Below are positions 54,959 through 62,673 of a stretch of DNA of 64,000 bases, in pieces. Below the pieces are notes generated by a model. That model saw nothing but the letters and a program-made list of their open reading frames with translations, was not told the origin of the DNA and did not search any database. Each line of letters opens with the position of its first letter. Positions within the stretch are counted from its first letter, which is position 1. A program made the position numbers and the translations under genes. Source of the DNA: Desulfarculus sp. (GTDB taxonomy: Bacteria > Desulfobacterota > Desulfarculia > Desulfarculales > Desulfarculaceae); NCBI GenBank assembly GCA_003605055.1, contig QZKP01000020.1, positions 158,487-222,486 of the forward strand. The letters are read 5' to 3'.

Positions 54959-56494
54959 ATGCTGGTGCACCAGATACTGGCCTACGCCGCCGGCCGCCGG
55001 CCGGACAAGCCGGCCCTCATAGAGGGCGGGCAGTCCTTGACCTACGCCCAGACCCTGGCCCGGGCCCAGGCCCTGGCCGCGGCCCTGGCCGAGCGCGGCG
55101 TCGGCCCCGGCGACCGGGTGGCGCTCCTGTTCCCCAACTGCATCGAGTTCTGCCTGGCCTACTTCGCGGTCTTGATGCTGGGCGCGGTGGTGGTGCCGCT
55201 GAACAACCGCCTGGCCCCCAAGGAGTACACCTACATCCTCAACGACTGCGGGGCCCGGACCCTGATCCTGGGCTACCAGTTCTGGGAGGCCTACCAGGCC
55301 TTCGCCGGCGGCCTGGAGCGCCGGATGCGCCTGATCTACGCCGGGGAGGAGGCCAAGCCCGGGGCCGAGGACTTCGCGGCCCTGAGCCGGCCCGGGCCCC
55401 GGCCCTCGGCCCAGCCCGCCCTGACCTCGGACAGCCCGGCCTGCATCATGTACACCAGCGGCACCACCGGCCTGCCCAAGGGCGCGGTGATGAGCCACCA
55501 GAACGTCTTCATCAACGCGCGCAACTGCGGGGCCCACCTGGGCTATAAAGAGAGCGACGTCACCTTGATCGTGGTGCCCCTGTTCCACGTCACGGGCCTG
55601 AACTCACAGTTGGTGGCCTTCTTCTACACCGGCGGCGCCTGCGCCATCATGCGGGCCTACAACACCGCCGAGATGATCCGCCAGATGGAGCGCTACCGGG
55701 TCACGGTGACCTTCAAGGTGCCCACCATGTACACCCTGATGCTGGTCAACGAGGCGCTGGAGCAGTGCGACCTGAGTGAGCTGCGCCTGGCCGCCTACGG
55801 CGGGGCGCCCATGGACCCGGAGACCATCGCCTCCCTGCAGAAGCGCCTGGGCGTGGAGTTGTACAACTGCTACGGGCTCACCGAGACCTCCAGCCTGACC
55901 ACGGTGCTGCCGGCCTGCGACGCCCTGCGCAAGCCCGGGGCCGTGGGCCTGGCCGTGAGCGGGGTGCGGCTGAGGGTGGTGGACGACCAGGGCCGCGACC
56001 TGGGGCCGGATCAGGTGGGCGAGCTGTGGATCAAGGGCCCCAACGTGGTGGCCTCCTACTGGAACAAGCCCGAGGCCACGGCCCAGAACCTGGCCGGCGG
56101 CTGGCTGCGCACCGGCGACTACGCCCGCATAGACGACGAGGGCTTCGTCTACATCGCCGACCGCAAGAAGGACATGATCAACCGGGGCGGGGAGAACATC
56201 TACTCCATCGAGGTGGAGGCGGCCATCGTCTCCCACCCCGGCGCCCTGGAGGCGGCTGTGGTGCCGCGGCCCCACAGCATCTTCGGCGAGGTGGTGCATG
56301 CCTTCGTGGTGCCCGCGCCCGGCGCCGAGGTGACCGAGGAGGAGATCATCGCCCACTGCCGGGGGCTCATCGCCGACTACAAGATTCCGGCCTCGGTGAG
56401 CTTCGTAAAGGAGCTGCCGCGCAACCCGGGCGGCAAGGTGCTCAAGACCAGGCTGCGGGAGATGGTGCCCGCCGGCGACCCGCCGCGGAGGTAG
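54959..56494 (+). CDS. AMP-forming acyl-CoA ligase
   Basis: A 511-residue enzyme with P-loop MYTSGTTGLPKGAV, NCYGLTETSS, the hinge DRKKDMINRGGENIYS and terminal NPGGKVLKTRL. It would convert the imported acid to its CoA thioester for the dehydratase encoded at 57543. The next gene starts four bases after its stop. Confidence 0.93.
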   Translation: MLVHQILAYAAGRRPDKPALIEGGQSLTYAQTLARAQALAAALAERGVGPGDRVALLFPNCIEFCLAYFAVLMLGAVVVPLNNRLAPKEYTYILNDCGARTLILGYQFWEAYQAFAGGLERRMRLIYAGEEAKPGAEDFAALSRPGPRPSAQPALTSDSPACIMYTSGTTGLPKGAVMSHQNVFINARNCGAHLGYKESDVTLIVVPLFHVTGLNSQLVAFFYTGGACAIMRAYNTAEMIRQMERYRVTVTFKVPTMYTLMLVNEALEQCDLSELRLAAYGGAPMDPETIASLQKRLGVELYNCYGLTETSSLTTVLPACDALRKPGAVGLAVSGVRLRVVDDQGRDLGPDQVGELWIKGPNVVASYWNKPEATAQNLAGGWLRTGDYARIDDEGFVYIADRKKDMINRGGENIYSIEVEAAIVSHPGALEAAVVPRPHSIFGEVVHAFVVPAPGAEVTEEEIIAHCRGLIADYKIPASVSFVKELPRNPGGKVLKTRLREMVPAGDPPRR

Positions 56495-56498
56495 GGCC

Positions 56499-57254
56499 GT
56501 GGCCGCGCCAGCCGAGGGCCTGCGGGTCACCTTTCTGGGCAGCGGCGACGCCTTTGGCCACGGCGGCCGGCTGCAGGCCTGCATCCTGCTGGAGGCCGGC
56601 GGCCGGGCCTATCTGCTGGACTGCGGGGCCAGCGCCCTGATCTCCCTGCAGCGCTACGGGGTGGAGCCCAACCGCGTTGAGGGCATCCTGGTCTCCCACC
56701 TGCACGGCGACCACTTCGGCGGGGTGCCCTTCTTCGTCCTGGACGCGCAGTTGTTCAGCAAGCGGCGGCAGCCGCTAATGCTGGCCGGCCCGCCGGGGCT
56801 GGCCCGGCACCTGCCCCTGGCCATGGAGGCGGCCTTCCCGGGCTCCAGCGGGGTGCAGCGCAAGTTCGCGGTGCAGGTGCAGGAGCTGCCTCCCGGCCGG
56901 CCCCAGACCTGGGGCGCGCTGCGGGTGACGCCCTTCGCCGCCACCCACCCGCCGGGCGAGGTGCGCCTGATGCTGCGCCTGGAGCTGGGCGGCCGGGTGC
57001 TGGCCTACACCGGCGACACCGGCTGGGAGGACGGGCTGATCCCGGCCGCCCAGGGCGCGGACCTGCTCATCGCCGAGGCCTATTTTTACGAGCGGGCGGT
57101 GCGGGAGCACCTGAGCTATCGGGAGCTGCGCGACCGCCTGGGGGAGCTGGGGGCCAAGCGCACCGTGGTCACCCACATGGCCCCGGACATGCTGGCCCGG
57201 CTGGGGCAGATAGACCTGGAGGCGGCCAGCGACGGGCTGCGGCTGGAGCTGTAG
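56499..57254 (+). CDS. MBL-fold metallohydrolase (RNase Z-like)
   Basis: A 251-residue metallo-beta-lactamase-fold protein starting with GTG. The metal motif SHLHGDHFGG, ATHPPGEVRL, YTGDTGW and the late VVTHMAP are in order. Short RNase Z-like hydrolases in catabolic operons often act as thioesterases or lactonases rather than in tRNA processing; here hydrolysis of a CoA ester or lactone would fit the neighbours. Confidence 0.85.
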   Translation: MAAPAEGLRVTFLGSGDAFGHGGRLQACILLEAGGRAYLLDCGASALISLQRYGVEPNRVEGILVSHLHGDHFGGVPFFVLDAQLFSKRRQPLMLAGPPGLARHLPLAMEAAFPGSSGVQRKFAVQVQELPPGRPQTWGALRVTPFAATHPPGEVRLMLRLELGGRVLAYTGDTGWEDGLIPAAQGADLLIAEAYFYERAVREHLSYRELRDRLGELGAKRTVVTHMAPDMLARLGQIDLEAASDGLRLEL

Positions 57255-57273
57255 CCTTGGCCGGCGCTCGATC

Positions 57274-57558
57274 ATGAAGGTGGCGCTGAAATACTGCGGG
57301 GGCTGCGACCCGGCCTATGACCGGGTGGCCTACTTCCAGCGCATCGCCCGGGCCGCCGGCGGGCGCATCGCCTGGACCACCCTGGAAGCGGGCGACTACC
57401 GGGCGGCGTTGATCCTCTGCGGCTGCCTCACCGCCTGCCCGGCCGAGGAGTTGCCCCTGGGTCCCGAGGTCTTATTTTTAAAAGATGAGCGACTGCCGCC
57501 GGCCGAGGTGGTGGCCCGACTCCTAGAAAAAGGAAAGACGACATGGACAGGATCGTGA
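57274..57558 (+). CDS. Small conserved-looking Cys-rich protein
   Basis: A 94-residue protein with YCGGCDPAYDRVAYF near the start (Cys8, Cys11) and ILCGCLTACPAEE in the middle, so four or five cysteines could bind a cluster or metal. I do not recognise a named function. It overlaps the dehydratase start by 16 bases, which suggests a role in assembly or electron supply for that iron-sulfur enzyme. Confidence 0.75.
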   Translation: MKVALKYCGGCDPAYDRVAYFQRIARAAGGRIAWTTLEAGDYRAALILCGCLTACPAEELPLGPEVLFLKDERLPPAEVVARLLEKGKTTWTGS

Positions 57559-58988
57559 CCAAGGAGGACTACCTCCAGAGTCTCCGGGAACAGAAGCACC
57601 TGGTGTACTACGCCGGCGAGAAGGTGGAGGACGTGACCACCCACCCGGCCTTCAAACCGCACATCAACTGCGCGGCCATGACCTACGAGATGGCCCTCAA
57701 GGCCGAGTTCGAGGACCTGGCCACGGCCACCAGCCACCTCACCGGCCAGAAGATAAACCGCTTCACGCACATCCACCAATCGGTGGAGGACCTGATCAAG
57801 AAAGTGCAGCTCCTGCGCGCCATCGCCCACGAGACCGGCTCCTGCTTCCAGCGCTGCGTGGGCTGGGACGCGCTCAACGCCACCTATATGACCACCTACG
57901 AGATAGACGAAAAGCACGGCACCGACTATCACCGGCGCTTCTGCGAGTACCTCAAGTACATCCAGGGCAGCAACAAGATGGTGGTGGGCGGCATGACCGA
58001 CACCAAGGGCGACCGCAGCCTGCCCCCCAGTAAGCAGCCGGACCCGGACGTGTTCACCCACGTTGTGGAGCATAGGGCCGACGGCATCGTGATCCGGGGC
58101 AACAAGGCCCACCAGACCGGGGCCGTGAACAGCCACGAGGTGCTGATAATGCCCACCCAGGCCATGCGGCCCGAGGACAAGGACTTCGCCGTGGCCTGCG
58201 CGGTGCCGCTGGGCGCGCCGGGCGTGACGCAGATCTTCGGCCGCCAGACCAACGACGAGCGCCGCCTGACCAGCGAGATGGACATCGGCAACCCCGAGTT
58301 CGGCCTGGTGGGCGGCGAGAGCCTGCTCATCTTCGAAGACGTGTTCGTGCCCAATGAGCGGGTGTTCATGTGCGGCGAGGTCGAGTTCAGCGGCATCCTG
58401 GTGGAGCGCTTCGCCACCCTGCACCGCCAGAACTACGGCGGCTGCAAGGGCGGGGTCAGCGACGTGATCGTGGGGGCCTGCGCCCTGGCCACGGAGATGC
58501 AGGGCACCGCCGGCGCCGGCCACATCAAGGAGAAGCTGGCCGAGATGATGCACCTGACCGAGACCCTGTACTCCGGCTCCATCGCCTGCTCGGCCATGGG
58601 CCAGAGGACCGCCAGCGGGGCCTTTTACCCGGACCCGCTGCTGGCCAACTGCACCAAGCACAACGTCACCCGCCACGTGTACGAGATCGCCCGCCTGGCC
58701 CACGACGTGGCCGGGGGCATCCTGGCCACCATGCCCTTTGAAAAGGACCTGCGCCATCCCCAGATCGGCAAGTACGTGGAAAAGTACCTGGCCGGGGTCC
58801 AGGGCGTGTCCACCGAGAACCGCCTGCGCATCCTGCGGCTCATCGAGAACATGACCGGCGGCACGGCCCTGGTGGAGTCCATGCACGGCGCCGGCTCGCC
58901 CCAGACCCAGAAGGTGATGTACGGCCGCTACGGCAAGCTGGACATGAAGAAGAAGATGGCCAAGAACCTGGCCCGCATCGCGGACTAA
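57543..58988 (+). CDS. abfD: 4-hydroxybutyryl-CoA dehydratase / vinylacetyl-CoA delta-isomerase
   Basis: A 481-residue flavin- and [4Fe-4S]-dependent dehydratase. The cluster ligands known from Clostridium aminobutyricum (two Cys three apart, then His and Cys seven apart) are conserved as CFQRC (Cys101, Cys105) and HRQNYGGC. It dehydrates 4-hydroxybutyryl-CoA to crotonyl-CoA through a ketyl radical. Related 4-hydroxyphenylacetate hydroxylases lack these ligands, which supports the dehydratase call. As the last gene of the second ABC operon it implies use of 4-hydroxybutyrate, GABA-derived acids or a similar gamma-hydroxy acid. Confidence 0.92.
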   Translation: MDRIVTKEDYLQSLREQKHLVYYAGEKVEDVTTHPAFKPHINCAAMTYEMALKAEFEDLATATSHLTGQKINRFTHIHQSVEDLIKKVQLLRAIAHETGSCFQRCVGWDALNATYMTTYEIDEKHGTDYHRRFCEYLKYIQGSNKMVVGGMTDTKGDRSLPPSKQPDPDVFTHVVEHRADGIVIRGNKAHQTGAVNSHEVLIMPTQAMRPEDKDFAVACAVPLGAPGVTQIFGRQTNDERRLTSEMDIGNPEFGLVGGESLLIFEDVFVPNERVFMCGEVEFSGILVERFATLHRQNYGGCKGGVSDVIVGACALATEMQGTAGAGHIKEKLAEMMHLTETLYSGSIACSAMGQRTASGAFYPDPLLANCTKHNVTRHVYEIARLAHDVAGGILATMPFEKDLRHPQIGKYVEKYLAGVQGVSTENRLRILRLIENMTGGTALVESMHGAGSPQTQKVMYGRYGKLDMKKKMAKNLARIAD

Positions 58989-59021
58989 GGCCGCGGAAAA
59001 ATGAGCGCCCGCCGAGGCACG

Positions 59022-59052
59022 GGCCCCGCCGCCAGGGCGGGGCCTCTGCTTT
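59022..59052 (+). terminator. Intrinsic terminator after the dehydratase gene
   Basis: GGCCCCGCC, a five-base loop and GGCGGGGCC are followed by TCTGCTTT. It ends the 49-59 kb operon. Confidence 0.8.
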
Positions 59053-59300
59053 GCCTACGCAAGATAGGCGGCTGATGCGGGCGAGACAGGCTCTGCCCGG
59101 GTTTGGAGGCAGCGGAGCACTTCCTCCTTCAGCCGGCGAGGGCTCCTCTGGGGCCGCGAGCCGTGCTTGTCCTGGGCGATCGCATTGCCTCGCGGGTAGC
59201 GAGCCAGCCACTCGTAACCCGTGCGCCTACTCACCCCCAGCCGCGGCAACCTCTCTGACGCAGCGCTCTTCCTTCAAAACCCCTTTCCACAATCCAGGCT
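59049..59300 (-). pseudogene. IS481-type transposase remnant (N-terminal part)
   Basis: On the minus strand a 64-codon frame (59249-59055) reads LGVSRRTGYEWLARYPRGNA and ends its match near RPQRSPRRLKEEVLRCLQTR, the start of IS481-family transposases; the first helix lies in another frame, so the gene is frameshifted and truncated. It is colinear with the remnant at 32930-33160, sharing GCGGAGCACTTCCT and TTCCACAATC. No catalytic DDE part is visible in the rest of the 765-base gap. Confidence 0.65.
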
Positions 59301-59457
59301 CAATATGGAAGATAGTTCGGGCATTCGATTGTTGTTCACGCGCTGTTCCTGGCACGAGACTCGGTTACCAGCGCAAGTCTCTTACAAGTGGGGTGGGTGA
59401 ACAACGTCTTTAACAGCTACAACCAGGGCTGCCTAACACCGAGCACCCGCCAAACAC

Positions 59458-59489
59458 AGGCCCTGCTAGCAGAGCGGGGCCTTTGCTTT
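59458..59489 (+). terminator. Second terminator-like hairpin beyond the IS remnant
   Basis: AGGCCCTGCT, loop AGCAG and AGCGGGGCCT (one G-U pair) precede TTGCTTTA. Its GGGGCCT-T-GCTTT end resembles the terminator at 59022, so the pair may be a duplication flanking the remnant. From here to 59753 I see no gene. Confidence 0.5.
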
Positions 59490-59753
59490 AGGGTTGAGGG
59501 CGGGCGGATGGTGCCGCCCAGACAGGCCGCGTTCTGGCTCGGGCCATGTTGATCTGGCAGGGGACAGGCGGTGGACAATGGAAAGGGAAGATCGCCACGG
59601 GGCGGCGGGGGCGGCGGTCGGCTTTCAGCAACCCATCTGGCCCGCCGCCCCTCGCGATGACGACGTTACTGTACGGCGGCCACGGCCTCGCACTTTAGGC
59701 TCGCACGCCGAATCCAGGTCCTCAATTTATTTTCCACAAGCTCTTCGGCCCGG

Positions 59754-60296
59754 CTACCAGCTCGGCGGATGGTTGACCCAGAGGATGACGCTGTCCTTGT
59801 CCCCGGGGTTGAAGAAGCGGTGATCGCGCCGGGACTGGAAGTAGAAGCTGTCGCCCTCAGAGAGCTGGTAGGCCTTGCCCTCCACGGTCAGCTCCAGGCA
59901 GCCCTCCAGGACCAGGCCGAACTCCTCGCCCGGGTGCTGGTAGTCGCCCTGGCTGCCGCCGCCGGGGGAGACGATGGCCAGGCGGGCGTCCATGGCCTTG
60001 TTGGGCAGGGGCGGGGCCAGGATCTCGATGCGCAGCCGGGAGCGGCCGAAGGAGGCCCGCGGCCGGCGGTGGCGGCGCATGACCACCTCGCCGCCGTCGG
60101 GCTCCTGGAACAGCTCCACGATGGTGCTGCCCAGGCCCTCGGCGATGCGCTTCAGGCGGCTGATGGAGGGGTCCAGCTTGGCGTTCTCCACCATGGACAA
60201 ATAGGAGGGGGCGCAGCCGATGCGGGCCGCGGCCTGTTTCAGGGACAGGCCCTGGGCCTTGCGCAGGTTGCGCAGCTTGTCCGCCAGTGGCTCCAT
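59754..60296 (-). CDS. XRE-family transcriptional regulator with cupin sensor domain
   Basis: A 180-residue regulator. An N-terminal helix-turn-helix (LRNLRKAQGLSLKQAAARIGCAPSYLSMVE) is joined to a C-terminal cupin_2 domain (DYQHPGEEFGLVLEGCLELTVEG, LSEGDSFYFQSRRDHRFFNPG), the usual ligand-sensing layout of this family. A palindrome TTCAGTATACTGAA overlaps its own promoter, and a near-copy lies at the promoter of the operon beginning at 49244. It is thus probably the repressor of that transporter/CoA pathway and of itself. Confidence 0.92.
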   Translation of the reverse strand: MEPLADKLRNLRKAQGLSLKQAAARIGCAPSYLSMVENAKLDPSISRLKRIAEGLGSTIVELFQEPDGGEVVMRRHRRPRASFGRSRLRIEILAPPLPNKAMDARLAIVSPGGGSQGDYQHPGEEFGLVLEGCLELTVEGKAYQLSEGDSFYFQSRRDHRFFNPGDKDSVILWVNHPPSW

Positions 60297-60321
60297 GCTC
60301 TCACTCTGGCCCGGCCGGTGA

Positions 60322-60335
60322 TTCAGTATACTGAA
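60322..60335. promoter_or_regulatory. Palindromic operator at the XRE-cupin promoter
   Basis: TTCAGTATACTGAA is a perfect 14-bp palindrome 26 bases upstream of the regulator ATG. Its centre contains TATACT, which may be the -10 element on the minus strand, so binding would block transcription. It also lies upstream of the divergent activator gene. Confidence 0.65.
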
Positions 60336-60458
60336 CTATATTAACCCCGGCCGGGGGAGTCAAGAAAAACCAACTCCCGGCCGGGGCTCGTCCGCCCGCG
60401 GCCCGGGGGCCTGTGCTAGTATTTGGCGTCGCCCCAGACACAGCGAAGGTTGAGGCCC

Positions 60459-62213
60459 ATGGCTGCGTGGAAACAAATGGCCCAGGCCCTGGCCGTCTTG
60501 GCCCCGGTGCTGGACGCCACCGACAACGGCGTGGTGATCATAGACCAGGACGGCGTGGTCTTGTTCTACAACCAGGCCGCGGCCCGCCTGCTGGCCCCGG
60601 AGGTGGCCCAGCCGGTGGGGCGGCACCTGTCCCAGGTGCGGCCCGAGGGCTGGCCTGACCTGCAGCAGATACTGAGGACCGGCCGGCCCCAGATCGGCCG
60701 GCGCATCAAATTCCCCAGCGCCACCATCATCGCCAACCGCAACCCGATCGTGGTGGAGGGCCGGGTGGTGGGGGTGATCAGCGTGTTCCAGGACATCTCC
60801 CACTACGAGACCATCATCTCCGAGCTGCAGGGCTACCAGAAGCTGCACCGGGAGATGGAGGCCATCTTCGAAACCTCCCACGACGGCCTGTACATCACCG
60901 ACGGGGCGGCCAACACCATCCGGGTCAACAGCGCCTACGAGCGCATCACCGGGCTCAAGCGCCAGGACCTGCTCGGCCGCAACATGCGCGAGCTGGTGGC
61001 CGAGAAGGTGTTCGACCACTCGGTGACCCTGGACGTGCTGCGGCAGGGCCGCAGCCTGACCATCATGCAGAGCATCCAGGGCGGCAAGCAGGTGATGGTC
61101 ACCGGCACCCCGGTCTACGACGAGGAGGGGCGGGTGGTGCTGGTGGTGACCAACGTGCGCGACATGACCAGCCTCAACCAGCTCCGGGCCCAGTTGGAGG
61201 AGACCCGCCTGCTCTCGGCCCGCTACCATCAGTCCCTGGTGGAGCAGGAGCAGTTCGAGCACGTGCTGCAGGACATGGTGGTCAAGTCCAGCGCCATGGT
61301 GCAGGTGGTGCAGAAGGCGGTCAAGGCCGCGGCGGTGGACGCGGTGGTGCTGCTCTCGGGCGAGTCCGGGGTGGGCAAGTCCATGCTGGCCCGGGTCATC
61401 CACCAGATGAGCCCCCGCTCCGCGGGGCCCTTCATGAAGATAAGCTGTGGCACCATCCCCGAGTCGCTGATGGAGAGCGAGCTGTTCGGCTACAGCAAGG
61501 GCGCCTTCACCGGCGCGGACCCGGCGGGCAAGGCCGGGCTCATCCAGGCCGGCCAGGCCGGCACGGTGTTCCTGGACGAGGTGGCCGAGCTGACCCCGGC
61601 CATGCAGGTGAAGCTGCTGCAGGTGATCGAGGAGCGCACCTTCACCCGGGTGGGCGGCACCAAGCCCACCTCGGTGGACGTGCGCATCATCGCCGCCACC
61701 AACCGCCACCTCAAGGCCCTGGTGGCCGCCGGCGGCTTCCGCGAGGACCTCTACTACCGCCTCAACGTGGTGCCCATAGACATCCCCCCCCTGCGCCAGC
61801 GGCGCGAAGACATCCCGTCCCTGTGCCTGCGCCTGCTGGAAAAGACCAGCCGGGGCCAGGCCAAGCGCCTGGAGCCGGAGGTGCTGGACGCCCTCATGCG
61901 CTACGGCTACCCGGGCAACGTGCGCGAGCTGCTCAACATGGTCGAGCGCATGGTGATCATGAGCGAGGGCGAGGCCATCACCCTGGCCGACCTGCCCGGC
62001 GAGCTCCGGCCGGCCCCGGGCGGCGCCGCGCCCCCCCTGCCCGAAGGGCTGGGGCTCAAGGACACGGTGGCCGCCCTGGAGGCCCAGGTGATCCGCCGGG
62101 CCCTGGACGCGCACCCCAGCCTGGCCCAAACCGCACGGGCCCTGGGCGTGCACCCCTCCACCCTCTGGCGCAAGATCATAAGATACGGGCTGCGGGGCCA
62201 TATTGCGAATTAG
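60459..62213 (+). CDS. Sigma-54-dependent activator with two PAS domains
   Basis: A 584-residue enhancer-binding protein. PAS domains cover about residues 10-115 (LDATDNGVVIIDQDG) and 130-240 (FETSHDGLYITDGAANTIRVNSAYERITG). The AAA+ domain has GESGVGKS (301-308), GAFTGA (348-353) and TVFLDEVAEL; a Fis-type HTH (SLAQTARALGVHPSTLWRKIIRYGL) ends it. ATG 60459 gives the usual family start; an in-frame TTG lies 12 codons earlier. A row of palindromes begins at its stop codon and a -24/-12 promoter follows, both ahead of the binding-protein gene at 62674, its evident target. Confidence 0.95.
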   Translation: MAAWKQMAQALAVLAPVLDATDNGVVIIDQDGVVLFYNQAAARLLAPEVAQPVGRHLSQVRPEGWPDLQQILRTGRPQIGRRIKFPSATIIANRNPIVVEGRVVGVISVFQDISHYETIISELQGYQKLHREMEAIFETSHDGLYITDGAANTIRVNSAYERITGLKRQDLLGRNMRELVAEKVFDHSVTLDVLRQGRSLTIMQSIQGGKQVMVTGTPVYDEEGRVVLVVTNVRDMTSLNQLRAQLEETRLLSARYHQSLVEQEQFEHVLQDMVVKSSAMVQVVQKAVKAAAVDAVVLLSGESGVGKSMLARVIHQMSPRSAGPFMKISCGTIPESLMESELFGYSKGAFTGADPAGKAGLIQAGQAGTVFLDEVAELTPAMQVKLLQVIEERTFTRVGGTKPTSVDVRIIAATNRHLKALVAAGGFREDLYYRLNVVPIDIPPLRQRREDIPSLCLRLLEKTSRGQAKRLEPEVLDALMRYGYPGNVRELLNMVERMVIMSEGEAITLADLPGELRPAPGGAAPPLPEGLGLKDTVAALEAQVIRRALDAHPSLAQTARALGVHPSTLWRKIIRYGLRGHIAN

Positions 62214-62216
62214 CAA

Positions 62217-62240
62217 TATTATTGCAATATTGCAATAATA
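62217..62240. promoter_or_regulatory. 24-bp perfect palindrome, first enhancer copy
   Basis: A perfect 24-bp palindrome with core TTGCAATATTGCAA (62222-62235) begins just after the activator's stop codon. Adjacent ATTGC-N6-GCAAT (62202-62217) overlaps the stop itself. It lies about 166 bp upstream of the -24 element. Confidence 0.7.
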
Positions 62241-62302
62241 ATAATTTGCGCTTTAAAATAAGCCGGTTGTTCATATAAAACTCTGCGCATTGCCAATCCT
62301 TA

Positions 62303-62316
62303 TTGCAATATTGCAC
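62303..62316. promoter_or_regulatory. Second enhancer copy
   Basis: TTGCAATATTGCAC repeats the core of the palindrome 81 bp upstream with one change. It is about 85 bp from the -24 element, so two activator oligomer sites would loop onto the same promoter. Confidence 0.65.
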
Positions 62317-62392
62317 TGGGCGGGGTCGCGACTTGGGCGGGGTCCGGGCCATATTGGGCAAGGTTATCGGGACGTTACCCAAAACAGGTCCG

Positions 62393-62408
62393 CGGCACAG
62401 AAGTTGCT
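62393..62408 (+). promoter_or_regulatory. Sigma-54 promoter of the third binding-protein gene
   Basis: CGGCACA-GAAG-TTGCT has exact GG-N10-GC spacing and a perfect -12 half; the -24 half differs at its first and last base. Transcription would begin near 62419, leaving a GC-rich leader of about 255 bases in which I see no convincing gene. Confidence 0.7.
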
Positions 62409-62673
62409 TCAGGTTCAGAGCGCCTCTGCAAGAGGCAATTCCAGACCGCGGCGCTAGGGCAAACCGCGGCGGGAGAGGCTTATGTTTTGGCCTATTGGCG
62501 CCCGGAATTGCTATATTGGGCTAAAGCCACATTGTGCGAGCCCCTCACCGGGGCCGCCGCCCGGCGGCCCGGCCAGCAGCCCGCCGCGGCGAGGCAAGGT
62601 CTGATGTCTGATACTCGCCGGCCGGCCGGGCCCGGCGGAGTCCATAACGAACCTTAACTTCGGGAGGCAAAAG

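Noticed and set aside
62481..62603. Short frame of about 40 codons with GGAGAGG upstream in the leader of the third binding-protein gene
   Set aside because: Its composition (Pro/Gly/Ser-rich, GC-driven) gives no sign of a conserved protein; a leader peptide cannot be excluded but is not supported.
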